64,000 nucleotides of DNA from Lachnospiraceae bacterium XPB1003 (lineage in GTDB: Bacteria > Bacillota > Clostridia > Lachnospirales > Lachnospiraceae), in contig FMVK01000004.1 of the NCBI GenBank assembly GCA_900102065.1, forward strand, positions 62,001 through 126,000. Reading direction: 5' to 3'. Below the pieces are notes generated by a model. That model searched no databases and was not told the DNA's origin. It was given only the letters and a program-made list of their open reading frames with translations. A program made the position numbers and the translations under genes. The stretch's first letter is position 1. Each line of letters opens with the position of its first letter. Shown here piece after piece: positions 55,839-63,600 of the stretch.

Positions 55839-56636
55839 ATGGCAGGTATTTTCAAAAGAGTTGAAAAAAAATATCTACTGACTCCGAAACAGGGAGAGCT
55901 TCTTATCGAGAGGCTGGGTGACCGCATAGAGAATGATCTTTATTCGGATTATACTATCTGTAACATTTATTATGATACGGAAAGAAATGATCTGATACGC
56001 AGATCTCTTGCTAAACCCAGATTCAAGGAGAAGTTCAGACTTCGCTGCTATGGTGAGGCCGGAGATGACAGTACCGTTTTTCTGGAACTCAAGAAGAAGT
56101 GGCGCGGTGTTGTATATAAGCGCAGAGTTGAGATGCCGATAAAAGTTGCGGAGCTGTATCTCAATGATCATATTTATCCGAAAGAATATGATTGCCAGAT
56201 CCTTAAAGAGATCGATTACGCTATAAGATTCTATGAACTTATCCCTAAGGTATTTCTTGCATATGACAGGAAAGCCTATGTTGTGAAGGATATGCCTGAG
56301 ATCAGGTTTACCCTGGATGAAAGGATAAGGAGCAGGAAGAAAGATATAGACCTCAGGAAGGGAAGCGACGGAGATCTTCTTTACGAGGAGAATATGAAGC
56401 TCTTAGAGATCAAGGCTCCTGCAGCGCTGCCTATATGGTTTGTGGATATTCTTGCGGAACTGGATATTTATTCAACATCATTTTCGAAATACGGAAGAGT
56501 TTACGAGAGACTGCTTAAGAATGATCTGGAAGAGAGAGATGAGGAATATGCTCCGAATACCAGATATACCATGCAGCAGCTTGAGAGTGATTCTGTCAGG
56601 AACAGAGCAGACACCGTTTCGGAAGCTTTGGTCTGA
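55839..56636 (+). CDS. VTC-domain polyphosphate polymerase-like protein
   Basis: A 265-residue protein consisting of a VTC domain. The tunnel-type fold is visible in FKRVEKKYLLTPKQGELL (residues 5-22), NIYYDTERNDLIRRSL, RLRCYGEAGDD, FLELKKKWRGVVYKRRVE and LLEIKAPAALPIW. In yeast Vtc4 this domain makes polyphosphate; bacterial short forms next to DUF4956 proteins are unproven. Key basic and Glu residues appear present. The ATG at 55839 is chosen; an upstream GTG at 55824 is weaker. It is cotranscribed with the following membrane protein. Confidence 0.85.
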   Translation: MAGIFKRVEKKYLLTPKQGELLIERLGDRIENDLYSDYTICNIYYDTERNDLIRRSLAKPRFKEKFRLRCYGEAGDDSTVFLELKKKWRGVVYKRRVEMPIKVAELYLNDHIYPKEYDCQILKEIDYAIRFYELIPKVFLAYDRKAYVVKDMPEIRFTLDERIRSRKKDIDLRKGSDGDLLYEENMKLLEIKAPAALPIWFVDILAELDIYSTSFSKYGRVYERLLKNDLEERDEEYAPNTRYTMQQLESDSVRNRADTVSEALV

Positions 56637-56660
56637 GGCAGAAAGGGAAAGGGTTTATAA

Positions 56661-57338
56661 ATGTTTTCAAGTATTCTTACTAATGCGGCAGGAGAACTGT
56701 CGACGGCAGGGGCGTTAGGGTGCCTTTTGGCATCTGTGATCTGCGGACTGGTGATAGCATTTCTGTATATGTTTCGTTCATCATATACCAAGAGCTTTGT
56801 CATCGGACTTGTTATACTTCCGGCTCTTGTACAGGTCGTGATCACGGTTGTTAACGGAAATCTCGGGGCAGCAGTATCTGTTATGGGTGCCTTTTCACTA
56901 ATAAGATTCAGATCCCTTCCCGGAACTTCAAAAGACATCACATTTATCTTCTTTGCCATGGCAGTGGGCCTTGCAAACGGAATGGGATTTGTTTATTACA
57001 GCGGTGCTATCGTTATAATGCTGGCGCTGATCTATCTTCTCCTGGTGGTTTCGAAATTCGGCGATGGCAATCTTAAGGAAAAGAGTTTAAAGGTCCTTAT
57101 TCCGGAAACACTGGATTATATGACGGTCTTTGATGATATTTTCGAGAAGTATTTAAACAAGGTGGACCTTGTAAGAGTTAAGACCGAAGATCTTGGAAGC
57201 ATATTTGAACTGAGCTATCTGGTAAGCCTTAAAGACCCTTCACAGGAGAAGGAATTTGTGGATGCGCTCCGTACCAGGAACGGTAATCTGACCATAATAT
57301 GTTCAAGACCAATATCCAAGGCTCCCGAGGAAATGTGA
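56661..57338 (+). CDS. DUF4956 membrane protein, partner of the VTC protein
   Basis: A 225-residue membrane protein with four hydrophobic segments in the first 140 residues (LGCLLASVICGLVIAFLYMF, FVIGLVILPALVQVVITVV and others), a conserved SVMGAFSLIRFRSLPGTSKD, and a soluble C-terminal domain. DUF4956 proteins nearly always occur next to a VTC-domain gene. Together they may make and export polyphosphate or another polymer. A spore-coat CotH partner often seen in this set is absent here. AAAGGG precedes the ATG. Confidence 0.85.
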   Translation: MFSSILTNAAGELSTAGALGCLLASVICGLVIAFLYMFRSSYTKSFVIGLVILPALVQVVITVVNGNLGAAVSVMGAFSLIRFRSLPGTSKDITFIFFAMAVGLANGMGFVYYSGAIVIMLALIYLLLVVSKFGDGNLKEKSLKVLIPETLDYMTVFDDIFEKYLNKVDLVRVKTEDLGSIFELSYLVSLKDPSQEKEFVDALRTRNGNLTIICSRPISKAPEEM

Positions 57339-57355
57339 TTTTTTCGAGCTGATCG

Positions 57356-57389
57356 AAAACGGATGTCAAAAGGACATCCGTTTTTTTTA
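57356..57389 (+). terminator. Intrinsic terminator after DUF4956 gene
   Basis: AAAACGGATGTC (57356-57367) pairs with GGACATCCGTTTT (57372-57384) around a short A-rich loop, with an uninterrupted T-run. It separates this unit from the GGDEF-led operon. Confidence 0.92.
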
Positions 57390-57414
57390 TGCACGGCTTG
57401 TGGCATTGAGTGCA

Positions 57415-57454
57415 ATGATTGTTTGTGTTATCATACAAATGATTTGTGTATTAT
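57415..57454 (+). promoter_or_regulatory. Candidate promoter/operator of GGDEF operon with direct and inverted repeats
   Basis: A TATTAT -10 lies at 57449-57454. Two similar units, ATGATTGTTTGTGTTAT (57415-57431) and ATGATTTGTGTATTAT (57439-57454), are 24 bases apart, and a perfect ATCAT-4-ATGAT dyad (57430-57443) spans the middle. This looks like a regulator site over the -35 and -10, although the -35 itself is unclear. Confidence 0.4.
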
Positions 57455-57493
57455 ATGGGGATAACCTGCGATAATGTGTGAGGAGGATATAAA

Positions 57494-58732
57494 ATGACAA
57501 CTGAGAACAGCGGAAATCAGGCAAACGAAAGCAATATTAAAGACGGACTCGGGCTTCTCGGATCGGCACCTGTGCCTGTTCCCGGAGCTTCACTCCTTGG
57601 AACCGGACCGGCTCAAAAGCCTTCGGAGGTTTGCGGCAGTTCACAGGATAATGCATCGGGCGTTCCCGGTGATATTTCGGCTGACGGAGCAGATGATGCT
57701 TCGTTATCGGAAGACGAAGCCCTCCTTGATAATATATTCTCCATAACAAATGAACTCTATGCTCAGATGCGTGATCCCAGCACCGGAGTGGAAGAAGATC
57801 ATATGAGTATCTTCAGACTGCTTACGGATCTTGGAAGACGCCTTGTGAATGCTGATCGTGCCAGCTTATGGAGAGTGGATAATGAAGCTCATACCATATG
57901 GACACTCAGTGCAACCGATGAAGGAAGGATCGTTATCCCGGAAGGAAGCGGAATGGTCGGTAAGGCTCTTGCCGAGGGTAAGACCTTAGTTACAAACGAT
58001 CCATATCATGATCCTTTCTTTAATGCCGATGTTGATAAGAGTACAGGATACGTTACCAAGTCAATACTTGTAATGCCTGTTACCAACAGCAGGGGTGAAT
58101 ATATCGGCGCATATCAGGTCATCAATAAACTTGACGGTGACGGAAAGTTCAATTCACGCAGAGATTGCAAGAGACTTTCTCTTGCTGCATTTATCTGCAG
58201 TCTTACACTTGAATCCGAGCTGTTCCTTGCGGATGCCGAAAGCGACAGACTTACCAAAGTCAGAAACAGAGTCGGATTCTATCACGATTTCAACATGCGT
58301 TACGGAACCGGTGTTGACAGAAGAAATGATGCAAAGCCGGGATCCATGATCATGTGTGACATCGATCACTTCAAACTTGTTAATGATACTTACGGACATA
58401 ATGCAGGTGACGCAGTACTCAGACATGTTTCACGTATGCTGGTGGAGACTTCCCGTAAGACTGATACCGTATACCGTTGGGGCGGAGAAGAATTTGTCGT
58501 TCTCCTCGATGAGACAGATATTTTTGGAGCTGCAAGAGCTGCAGAAAAGATCCGTGCCGCTATTGAAGAGTCAACATGTATATTTGAAGGTACCGCTATT
58601 CAGGTAACGGTAAGCTTCGGTTGTTGTGTTGTTAACCCCAACATGACTGCGGAAGAGAACATAGCTGTTGCTGACAAGCGTCTTTATAATGCAAAAGAAA
58701 GCGGAAGAAACCGCGTAGTCATGGAAGGCTGA
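57494..58732 (+). CDS. GAF-GGDEF diguanylate cyclase
   Basis: Predicted to make c-di-GMP from two GTP. The 412 residues comprise a disordered Gly/Ser/Pro/Asp-rich N-terminus (about 1-75), a GAF sensor domain (about 88-230, with MVGKALAEGKTLVTNDPYHD) and a GGDEF domain (about 250-410). The active-site loop reads WGGEEF, and an inhibitory I-site RKTD sits five residues before it, so product inhibition is expected. No transmembrane helix is present. It begins an operon of glycan genes 8 bases before the next start. AGGAGG precedes the ATG by 7 bases. Confidence 0.93.
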   Translation: MTTENSGNQANESNIKDGLGLLGSAPVPVPGASLLGTGPAQKPSEVCGSSQDNASGVPGDISADGADDASLSEDEALLDNIFSITNELYAQMRDPSTGVEEDHMSIFRLLTDLGRRLVNADRASLWRVDNEAHTIWTLSATDEGRIVIPEGSGMVGKALAEGKTLVTNDPYHDPFFNADVDKSTGYVTKSILVMPVTNSRGEYIGAYQVINKLDGDGKFNSRRDCKRLSLAAFICSLTLESELFLADAESDRLTKVRNRVGFYHDFNMRYGTGVDRRNDAKPGSMIMCDIDHFKLVNDTYGHNAGDAVLRHVSRMLVETSRKTDTVYRWGGEEFVVLLDETDIFGAARAAEKIRAAIEESTCIFEGTAIQVTVSFGCCVVNPNMTAEENIAVADKRLYNAKESGRNRVVMEG

Positions 58733-58740
58733 GCCCAGGA

Positions 58741-59649
58741 ATGCTTTCAGTAGTTATACCTTCTTACAATGAGGAAAATCTGATAAAGAATACGGCGGGA
58801 ACTTTAAAAAAAGTTCTTACCCGTGCTGACATAGATTACGAGCTGGTCTTTGTTAATGACGGATCTTCCGACAATACACAACAGCGTATAGAAGATCTGT
58901 CGGATAATGATCCGAAGATCCGTTTTGTGTGTTTTTCAAGAAATTTTGGAAAAGAAGCAGCGATCTTTGCGGGACTTGCAGCCGCTAAGGGAGAATGTGT
59001 TGCCGTGATGGACTGCGATCTCCAGCACCCTCCCGCAACACTGGTTGAAATGTATGGCGAGTGGCGCAAGGGTTACGAAGTGGTTGAGGGAGTCAAGCGT
59101 TCCAGAGGAGAAGAATCCGGCGCACACAGATTCAGTGCGGGGACTTTCTACCGACTGATGTCGAAAGCAACGGGTATGGATATGTCACGGGCCTCCGACT
59201 TTAAGCTCTTAGACAGGAAAGCGGTTGATGCACTTTTATCTTTTCCCGAATATCATGTTTTTTTCAGAGCACTTTCTTCTCTTGTGGGATTTAAAAAGAC
59301 ATCGGTTGATTTTGATGTTGCCGAGAGAACCGAAGGAGAGAGCAAGTGGTCAACGGCAAGTCTTATTAAGTATGCCCTTAACAATATCGTTGAATATTCC
59401 GCATTCCCTCTTCACATAGTAACGTGGGCCGGAGTATTCACGCTTATAGTTTCCGTTTTTCTGGGAATCGAAACACTGGTGAGATACTTCCTCGGTAATT
59501 CGGCAGAAGGCTTTACAACAGTCATTCTTCTTCAACTTTTTACCGGAAGTATAATCATGATCGGAATAGGGATCCTGGGATTCTATCTTTCGAAAGTATA
59601 TGATGAAGTAAAACGCAGACCGAGATATATTATTTCAAAAATGAACTGA
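58741..59649 (+). CDS. GT2 glycosyltransferase with two C-terminal membrane helices
   Basis: A 302-residue dolichol-phosphate-mannose-synthase-like enzyme. The GT2 fold is shown by LSVVIPSYNEENLIKNT, LVFVNDGSSDNT, NFGKEAAIFAGLAAA and the DxD in MDCDLQHPP. Two hydrophobic segments (about residues 232-254 and 267-290) anchor it, as in GtrB/DesI-type enzymes that charge undecaprenyl phosphate with a sugar. It likely makes a lipid-linked sugar for export. Spacing with neighbours is 8 and 16 bases, so it is operonic. Confidence 0.9.
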   Translation: MLSVVIPSYNEENLIKNTAGTLKKVLTRADIDYELVFVNDGSSDNTQQRIEDLSDNDPKIRFVCFSRNFGKEAAIFAGLAAAKGECVAVMDCDLQHPPATLVEMYGEWRKGYEVVEGVKRSRGEESGAHRFSAGTFYRLMSKATGMDMSRASDFKLLDRKAVDALLSFPEYHVFFRALSSLVGFKKTSVDFDVAERTEGESKWSTASLIKYALNNIVEYSAFPLHIVTWAGVFTLIVSVFLGIETLVRYFLGNSAEGFTTVILLQLFTGSIIMIGIGILGFYLSKVYDEVKRRPRYIISKMN

Positions 59650-59665
59650 CAGGCGGAGTCTTTGG

Positions 59666-60619
59666 ATGAAGGCACTGATTATAGGAGCAGCGGGATTTGT
59701 CGGACCGTATCTGGCAGAAGCTGTGAGAAACAATTTAAAATGTGAGACCGTAGTTACCAAGAGACCGGGGACCAGAACCGATATTCCGGGAGTTCAGATC
59801 CGCGATCTTGATATCATGGATGAGGGCGCGATACTGCCTCTGCTTCAGGATGAGCATCCGTATTACATATTTCATCTTGCGGCACAAAGTTCGGTATCAA
59901 GATCCTGGAAAGATCCGGGGCTCACGGTTAATGTTAATGTTAAAGGAACTCTTAATCTCCTTGATGCCGTAAGGCAGCTTGAATATAAGCCGAAGGTGCT
60001 TATGGCAGGATCCGGTGAGGAATACGGATATATCGATCCTGATGAGATACCGATAAAGGAAGAACAGTTCCTGCGCCCGGGGAATATTTATGCTGCAACA
60101 AAAGCAGGGCAGAATATGATGGCTTCGGTATATGCGCAGGCATATAATATGCAGCTTGTTATGACCAGGAGCTTTAATCATATGGGACCCGGTCAGTCAC
60201 CGGTATTTGTGGTATCGGATTTTTGCAGACAGGCTGTAAGGATAGAAAAAGGATTGCAGGATCCTGTGATACGGGTTGGAAATCTTTCTTCCAAAAGAGA
60301 TTTCACCGATGTCAGGGATGTGGTAAATGCTTATACCGCGCTCATACAGTTCGGTGTACCCGGTGAAACTTACAATGTGGGTACGGGAAAAGCCATCGAG
60401 ATCAGATCTCTTTTGGATAAGATAATAGAGCTCAGTTCGGCAAAGATCGATGTGGAAGTGGATAAGGCGAAGTTAAGGCCTGTGGATGTTCCCGTGATAG
60501 AGCCTGATATGACCAAGATGTATAAGGCTACCGGATGGACACCGGCGATACCGCTTGAACAGACCATCAAAGATATGCTGGATCATTACAGATGTCATGA
60601 TGAACTGTTAAACGACTGA
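59666..60619 (+). CDS. NAD-dependent epimerase/dehydratase, GDP-mannose 4,6-dehydratase-like (intact)
   Basis: A 317-residue extended SDR. The NAD(P) site is LIIGAAGFVGPYLAEA. Catalytic residues are in place: GSGEEYG (Ser) and the YxxxK motif in NIYAATKAGQ. SFNHMGPGQSPVFVVSDFCRQ is very similar to GDP-mannose 4,6-dehydratases and their RMD-type reductase relatives. It probably converts a nucleotide sugar (GDP-mannose or a derivative) to a deoxysugar, but the exact reaction cannot be read. It stands next to a related but catalytically altered copy. Confidence 0.88.
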   Translation: MKALIIGAAGFVGPYLAEAVRNNLKCETVVTKRPGTRTDIPGVQIRDLDIMDEGAILPLLQDEHPYYIFHLAAQSSVSRSWKDPGLTVNVNVKGTLNLLDAVRQLEYKPKVLMAGSGEEYGYIDPDEIPIKEEQFLRPGNIYAATKAGQNMMASVYAQAYNMQLVMTRSFNHMGPGQSPVFVVSDFCRQAVRIEKGLQDPVIRVGNLSSKRDFTDVRDVVNAYTALIQFGVPGETYNVGTGKAIEIRSLLDKIIELSSAKIDVEVDKAKLRPVDVPVIEPDMTKMYKATGWTPAIPLEQTIKDMLDHYRCHDELLND

Positions 60620-60642
60620 AGTTTATAATACGGAGAGACAAT

Positions 60643-61626
60643 ATGTCCTGTGAGAATAAAAAAATACTTGTCATAGGCGGAAGCAGTTTGTTCGGCATAT
60701 ATCTGATACCGCTTCTTATGAAAGAAGGATGTGAGGTTATTGCCACATATGTGAACGGACAGGAGATCCGGGAGAGGACTGACATTGCGGAATACACAGG
60801 CGGGGGAGCAACTCCCGAATGGACCGCGATGGATGTGCTTGATAAAGACAGTATCATAAAGGCACTTAAAGAATTCAGACCTGATATCATCTATGATTTT
60901 GCCGTACAGAATTCGGTGGGACGTGCATGGAAGGATCCTGCCGTAACGGTGGACATAAATGTCATCGGCGGCATAAATCTTTTCGATGCAGTCAGATCGA
61001 TCGAGGGATACTCGCCCAGGATACTCAGAGGCGGTTCCGGAGAAGAGTACGGAAGAGCGGATTATGACAAGCTTCCGATGGCGGAGACATTGCAGCCGAA
61101 GCCCAATAATATCTTCGCTTCCACACTGGTATGTCAGGACTTGCTTGCAGGTATCTATCACAGAGCGTATGGGATGGATATCATTACAGTCAGGACTTTT
61201 AATGAGATAGGCCCCGGAATGAGCAGGAGATTTTCGGTTGCGGATTTCTGCAGTCAGTTTGCGGCAGCGCATAAAGAAGGCCGCGATTCCTTCATCCTTC
61301 ACGCCGGTAATATCAATATAGAGAGAGACTATACCGATGTGAGAGATCTTGTCAAAGCATATGCGGTACTTGCCGAAAAAGGCCGTGCGGGTGAGATCTA
61401 TAATGCGGGAAGAGGTCATGCCGTTTCTATCAGAGGCGTGATTGAGATGCTTGAAGAGATATCGGGGGTTAAGGCCGAGATCGTGGTGGATCCCAGCAGG
61501 ATACGTCCCATCGATACACCAAAATTCGAATCCGACTGCACCAAGATATTTGAAGATACAGGATGGAAAACCGAGATCGAGCTTAAGGATACCATAAGAG
61601 AGATGTACGGCTATTATAATAAGTGA
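60643..61626 (+). CDS. NAD-dependent epimerase/dehydratase paralogue lacking catalytic Tyr and Lys
   Basis: A 327-residue extended SDR, related to the preceding gene by local similarity (GSGEEYG, RTFNEIGPG, SVADFCSQ, RDYTDVRDLV). The glycine motif is present as VIGGSSLFGIYL. At the YxxxK place it reads NNIFASTLVCQ, so Tyr is Phe and Lys is Leu; this was checked in the codons (TTC at 61113-61115 and CTG at 61125-61127). It is full length and under similar codon use, so it is not a decayed gene. It may bind a nucleotide sugar as a partner subunit, or have changed chemistry. Confidence 0.85.
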   Translation: MSCENKKILVIGGSSLFGIYLIPLLMKEGCEVIATYVNGQEIRERTDIAEYTGGGATPEWTAMDVLDKDSIIKALKEFRPDIIYDFAVQNSVGRAWKDPAVTVDINVIGGINLFDAVRSIEGYSPRILRGGSGEEYGRADYDKLPMAETLQPKPNNIFASTLVCQDLLAGIYHRAYGMDIITVRTFNEIGPGMSRRFSVADFCSQFAAAHKEGRDSFILHAGNINIERDYTDVRDLVKAYAVLAEKGRAGEIYNAGRGHAVSIRGVIEMLEEISGVKAEIVVDPSRIRPIDTPKFESDCTKIFEDTGWKTEIELKDTIREMYGYYNK

Positions 61627-61720
61627 TACCGGAGAATGGTGCGAAAGCAATGCGTTCATACGCGCGTACAGATCTTTAAACTTATGGGGATAAAATAATA
61701 CCCCGTCGCGGAGGTGAAAA

Positions 61721-62449
61721 ATGAGCGATAACCGAAAGACACTCACGAAGGATAATATTAAGATATCTGTCGTGATCCCCTGTTACAATGAAGTTGATAC
61801 GCTTGAGAATGTTATAGAGCGTGTTCGTGAATGCGGACTTGCAACAGAGATAATCGTTGTGGATGACGGATCCACGGATGGTTCAAGGGACCTTATGAAG
61901 GGAGAGCTTTACGATAAGATAGATAAGATCCTCTTCCACAAGAAAAATCAGGGGAAGGGAGCTGCTCTTCGTCACGGTTTTGGGGCTGCCACCGGAGATC
62001 TTGTAGTTGTTCAGGATGCTGACCTTGAATATGATCCCAAGGATTTTAACCGTCTGATCGAGCCTTTCCTGGACGGCGGAGATGCGGATGTTGTATACGG
62101 CTCCAGATATCTTAAGGGAAACAGATACCGTGTTGACGGCTTTTATCATGAGTTTGGAAACAAGATGCTTACCGCCGCTTCCAATATTTTTTCTGATCTG
62201 TCCCTTACCGACATGGAAACATGTTATAAGATGTTCAGACGTGAGATCATTCAGGGGATTAAGATCGAAGAGAACAGGTTTGGATTTGAACCTGAAGTAA
62301 CGGCAAAGCTTGCCAGGAAAAGATGCAGGATATACGAGATCCCCATATCTTATCATCCCCGTACATTTGAAGAGGGAAAGAAGATCGGTTGGAAGGATGC
62401 GGCCAGAGCTATCTACTGTATCATAAAATATAATCTGATAATGAAGTGA
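61721..62449 (+). CDS. GT2 glycosyltransferase, DPM1-like without membrane helices
   Basis: A 242-residue GT2 enzyme. The segments ISVVIPCYNEVDTLENVI, IIVVDDGSTDGSRDLM, NQGKGAALRHGFGAATGD and the DAD motif in VVQDADLEYDPKDF fit polyprenyl-phosphate mannosyl/glucosyltransferases. YKMFRREIIQGIKIEENRFGF is also typical. No transmembrane segments are present. A strong GGAGGTG site precedes the ATG. The gap from the previous gene is 94 bases, where an internal promoter may be located. It is part of the same glycan group. Confidence 0.9.
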   Translation: MSDNRKTLTKDNIKISVVIPCYNEVDTLENVIERVRECGLATEIIVVDDGSTDGSRDLMKGELYDKIDKILFHKKNQGKGAALRHGFGAATGDLVVVQDADLEYDPKDFNRLIEPFLDGGDADVVYGSRYLKGNRYRVDGFYHEFGNKMLTAASNIFSDLSLTDMETCYKMFRREIIQGIKIEENRFGFEPEVTAKLARKRCRIYEIPISYHPRTFEEGKKIGWKDAARAIYCIIKYNLIMK

Positions 62450-62455
62450 TCTGAA

Positions 62456-63223
62456 ATGGATTTGATAAACAAAAATATTGATGAGTTTAAAGAAAAGTGC
62501 AGCGTGTTTGGGGTGGGATTCGTTCCCACGACCCCGGACGCTGCAGTTTTGTTTATAAAAAAACATGTACGCAGACTGGGCGGAGAATATATATGTTTCT
62601 CCAATGTGCATACCACTGTTATAGCGGCGGATGTGCCGGTATACAGAAAGATGCTCAACAGTGCCGCGTTTGTTTTCCCGGACGGCGCACCGGTGGCGGC
62701 CTATATGAGAAAACATGGCTTTGAAGGAGCGCGGCGCGTGGCGGGGCCGGATTTCATGGAAAAGATGTTCGAGCTCACATCTGACGGAAGTCTTTCGCAT
62801 TTTTTCTTCGGATCCACGGAAGAGACGCTGGCGGGGCTTAAGGAAAATCTTGAAAAAAAATATCCGGGGCTAGATGTTCGCGGATATTATTCGCCTCCTT
62901 TCGGAAATGTATCTGATAAAGAAGATGAAGAAATGATTAGGATGCTTAACGAAAGCGGAGCCGATATCATTTGGGTGGGATTAGGCGCACCCAAACAGGA
63001 AAAGTGGATGGCGCGGCATAAGAAGCGGGTTAAGGGACTTATGATGGGAGTCGGCGCGGGGTTTGATTTTCACGGCGGTGTGGTAAAACGTGCGCCGGTG
63101 ATCATGCAAAAGCTCGGACTCGAGTGGTTCTACAGGCTGCTTTCGGATCCCCGCAGATTGTTCTTAAGATATATGACGACAAATATAAGATTTATATTTT
63201 ATACTTTAGTCGGGAAGAAATAA
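62456..63223 (+). CDS. WecG/TagA/CpsF-family glycosyltransferase
   Basis: A 255-residue GT26-type enzyme, adding ManNAc or a related sugar to a lipid-linked intermediate in wall teichoic acid or surface polysaccharide synthesis. The motifs are FSNVHTTVIAADVPVYRKML (in short segments), FVFPDGAPVAAYMRKHG, RVAGPDFMEKMFE, and GADIIWVGLGAPKQEKWMARH, typical of the family. It is soluble or peripheral. It begins 6 bases after the second GT2 gene with a weak ribosome site, and a terminator lies downstream. It closes the glycan operon. Confidence 0.92.
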   Translation: MDLINKNIDEFKEKCSVFGVGFVPTTPDAAVLFIKKHVRRLGGEYICFSNVHTTVIAADVPVYRKMLNSAAFVFPDGAPVAAYMRKHGFEGARRVAGPDFMEKMFELTSDGSLSHFFFGSTEETLAGLKENLEKKYPGLDVRGYYSPPFGNVSDKEDEEMIRMLNESGADIIWVGLGAPKQEKWMARHKKRVKGLMMGVGAGFDFHGGVVKRAPVIMQKLGLEWFYRLLSDPRRLFLRYMTTNIRFIFYTLVGKK

Positions 63224-63289
63224 TGTGGATCAAAAGACAGCGAAATCGGAGCTGGTGGTGCGGGCAGTTGATTGTTATGACAGGGATAG

Positions 63290-63330
63290 ACCGGAAAGAT
63301 AAGAAATTCTTATTTTTCCGGTTTTTGTTG
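63290..63330 (+). terminator. Intrinsic terminator after the glycan operon
   Basis: ACCGGAAAGATAAGAA (63290-63305) pairs with TTCTTATTTTTCCGGT (63307-63322), with one mismatch, then TTTTTGTT. It ends the glycan operon before the recA region. Confidence 0.75.
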
Positions 63331-63365
63331 GTAAAAGCGCCTGACAGATGTAAAGGATTTATCGG

Positions 63366-63394
63366 TTGATTCCGGTAAGAGTTTGTGATAAATT
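63366..63394 (+). promoter_or_regulatory. Candidate promoter of the structured region upstream of recA
   Basis: TTGATT (63366-63371), a 17-base spacer and TAAATT (63389-63394), with TG at 63386-63387 (extended). Transcription would begin near 63401, just before the folded segment. Confidence 0.4.
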
Positions 63395-63400
63395 GAGCTA

Positions 63401-63480
63401 TGGATTCATTCGGCATCGTTCGAGGCCGGTAAGTGCAGTTTCACAGCGGACAGGTTCGTCCGTAGATTTCACTTAATAAG
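63401..63480 (+). ncRNA. Structured leader or small RNA upstream of recA (family unassigned)
   Basis: Two adjacent hairpins. First, CGGC-A-TC (63411-63417) pairs with GA-G-GCCG (63422-63428), closed by a GTTC tetraloop. Second, TAAGTG (63430-63435) pairs with CACTTA (63470-63475), enclosing CGGAC/GTCCG (63447-63451 with 63458-63462). A plausible promoter precedes it, and no protein-coding frame is evident. It could be a small RNA or the leader of a longer recA transcript. No known riboswitch consensus was recognised. Confidence 0.35.
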
Positions 63481-63516
63481 CGTACATTGAAAAATGAATA
63501 AGTATCAAACCGGTGG

Positions 63517-63545
63517 TTGACAAATACGAACACATGTTTTATTCT
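63517..63545 (+). promoter_or_regulatory. recA promoter
   Basis: A perfect -35 TTGACA (63517-63522), a 17-base spacer, and TATTCT -10 (63540-63545). The first LexA box lies within the spacer. Confidence 0.75.
63527..63540. promoter_or_regulatory. LexA (SOS) box 1
   Basis: CGAACACATGTTTT matches the Firmicute LexA box CGAACnnnnGTTCG in the conserved left half and in GTT of the right half. It sits between the -35 and -10, where bound LexA would block polymerase. Confidence 0.8.
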
Positions 63546-63558
63546 TTGATATGTAATA

Positions 63559-63572
63559 CGAACAAATGTTTT
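63559..63572. promoter_or_regulatory. LexA (SOS) box 2
   Basis: CGAACAAATGTTTT, the same form as box 1, starts exactly 32 bases (about three helical turns) downstream, in the early transcribed region. Paired boxes on one face of the helix would favour cooperative repression. Confidence 0.75.
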
Positions 63573-63600
63573 CAAATGACTATAAAGGAGATATATAAAA

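Noticed and set aside
60595-61746. 383-residue open frame antisense to the second SDR gene
   Set aside because: The + strand product is a clear SDR with operonic spacing and ribosome sites; the antisense product has no family signature and arises from codon bias.
61883-62800. 305-residue antisense frame over GT2 and WecG genes
   Set aside because: It spans two well-supported + strand genes and has no recognisable domain.
63223-63369. 48-residue frame overlapping the WecG stop codon (TAATG)
   Set aside because: It runs straight through the terminator hairpin and encodes no recognisable protein.
63447-63462. GGTTC within the recA leader as a tRNA T-loop
   Set aside because: The loop is only 6 bases and there is no D-arm, anticodon arm or acceptor stem around it.
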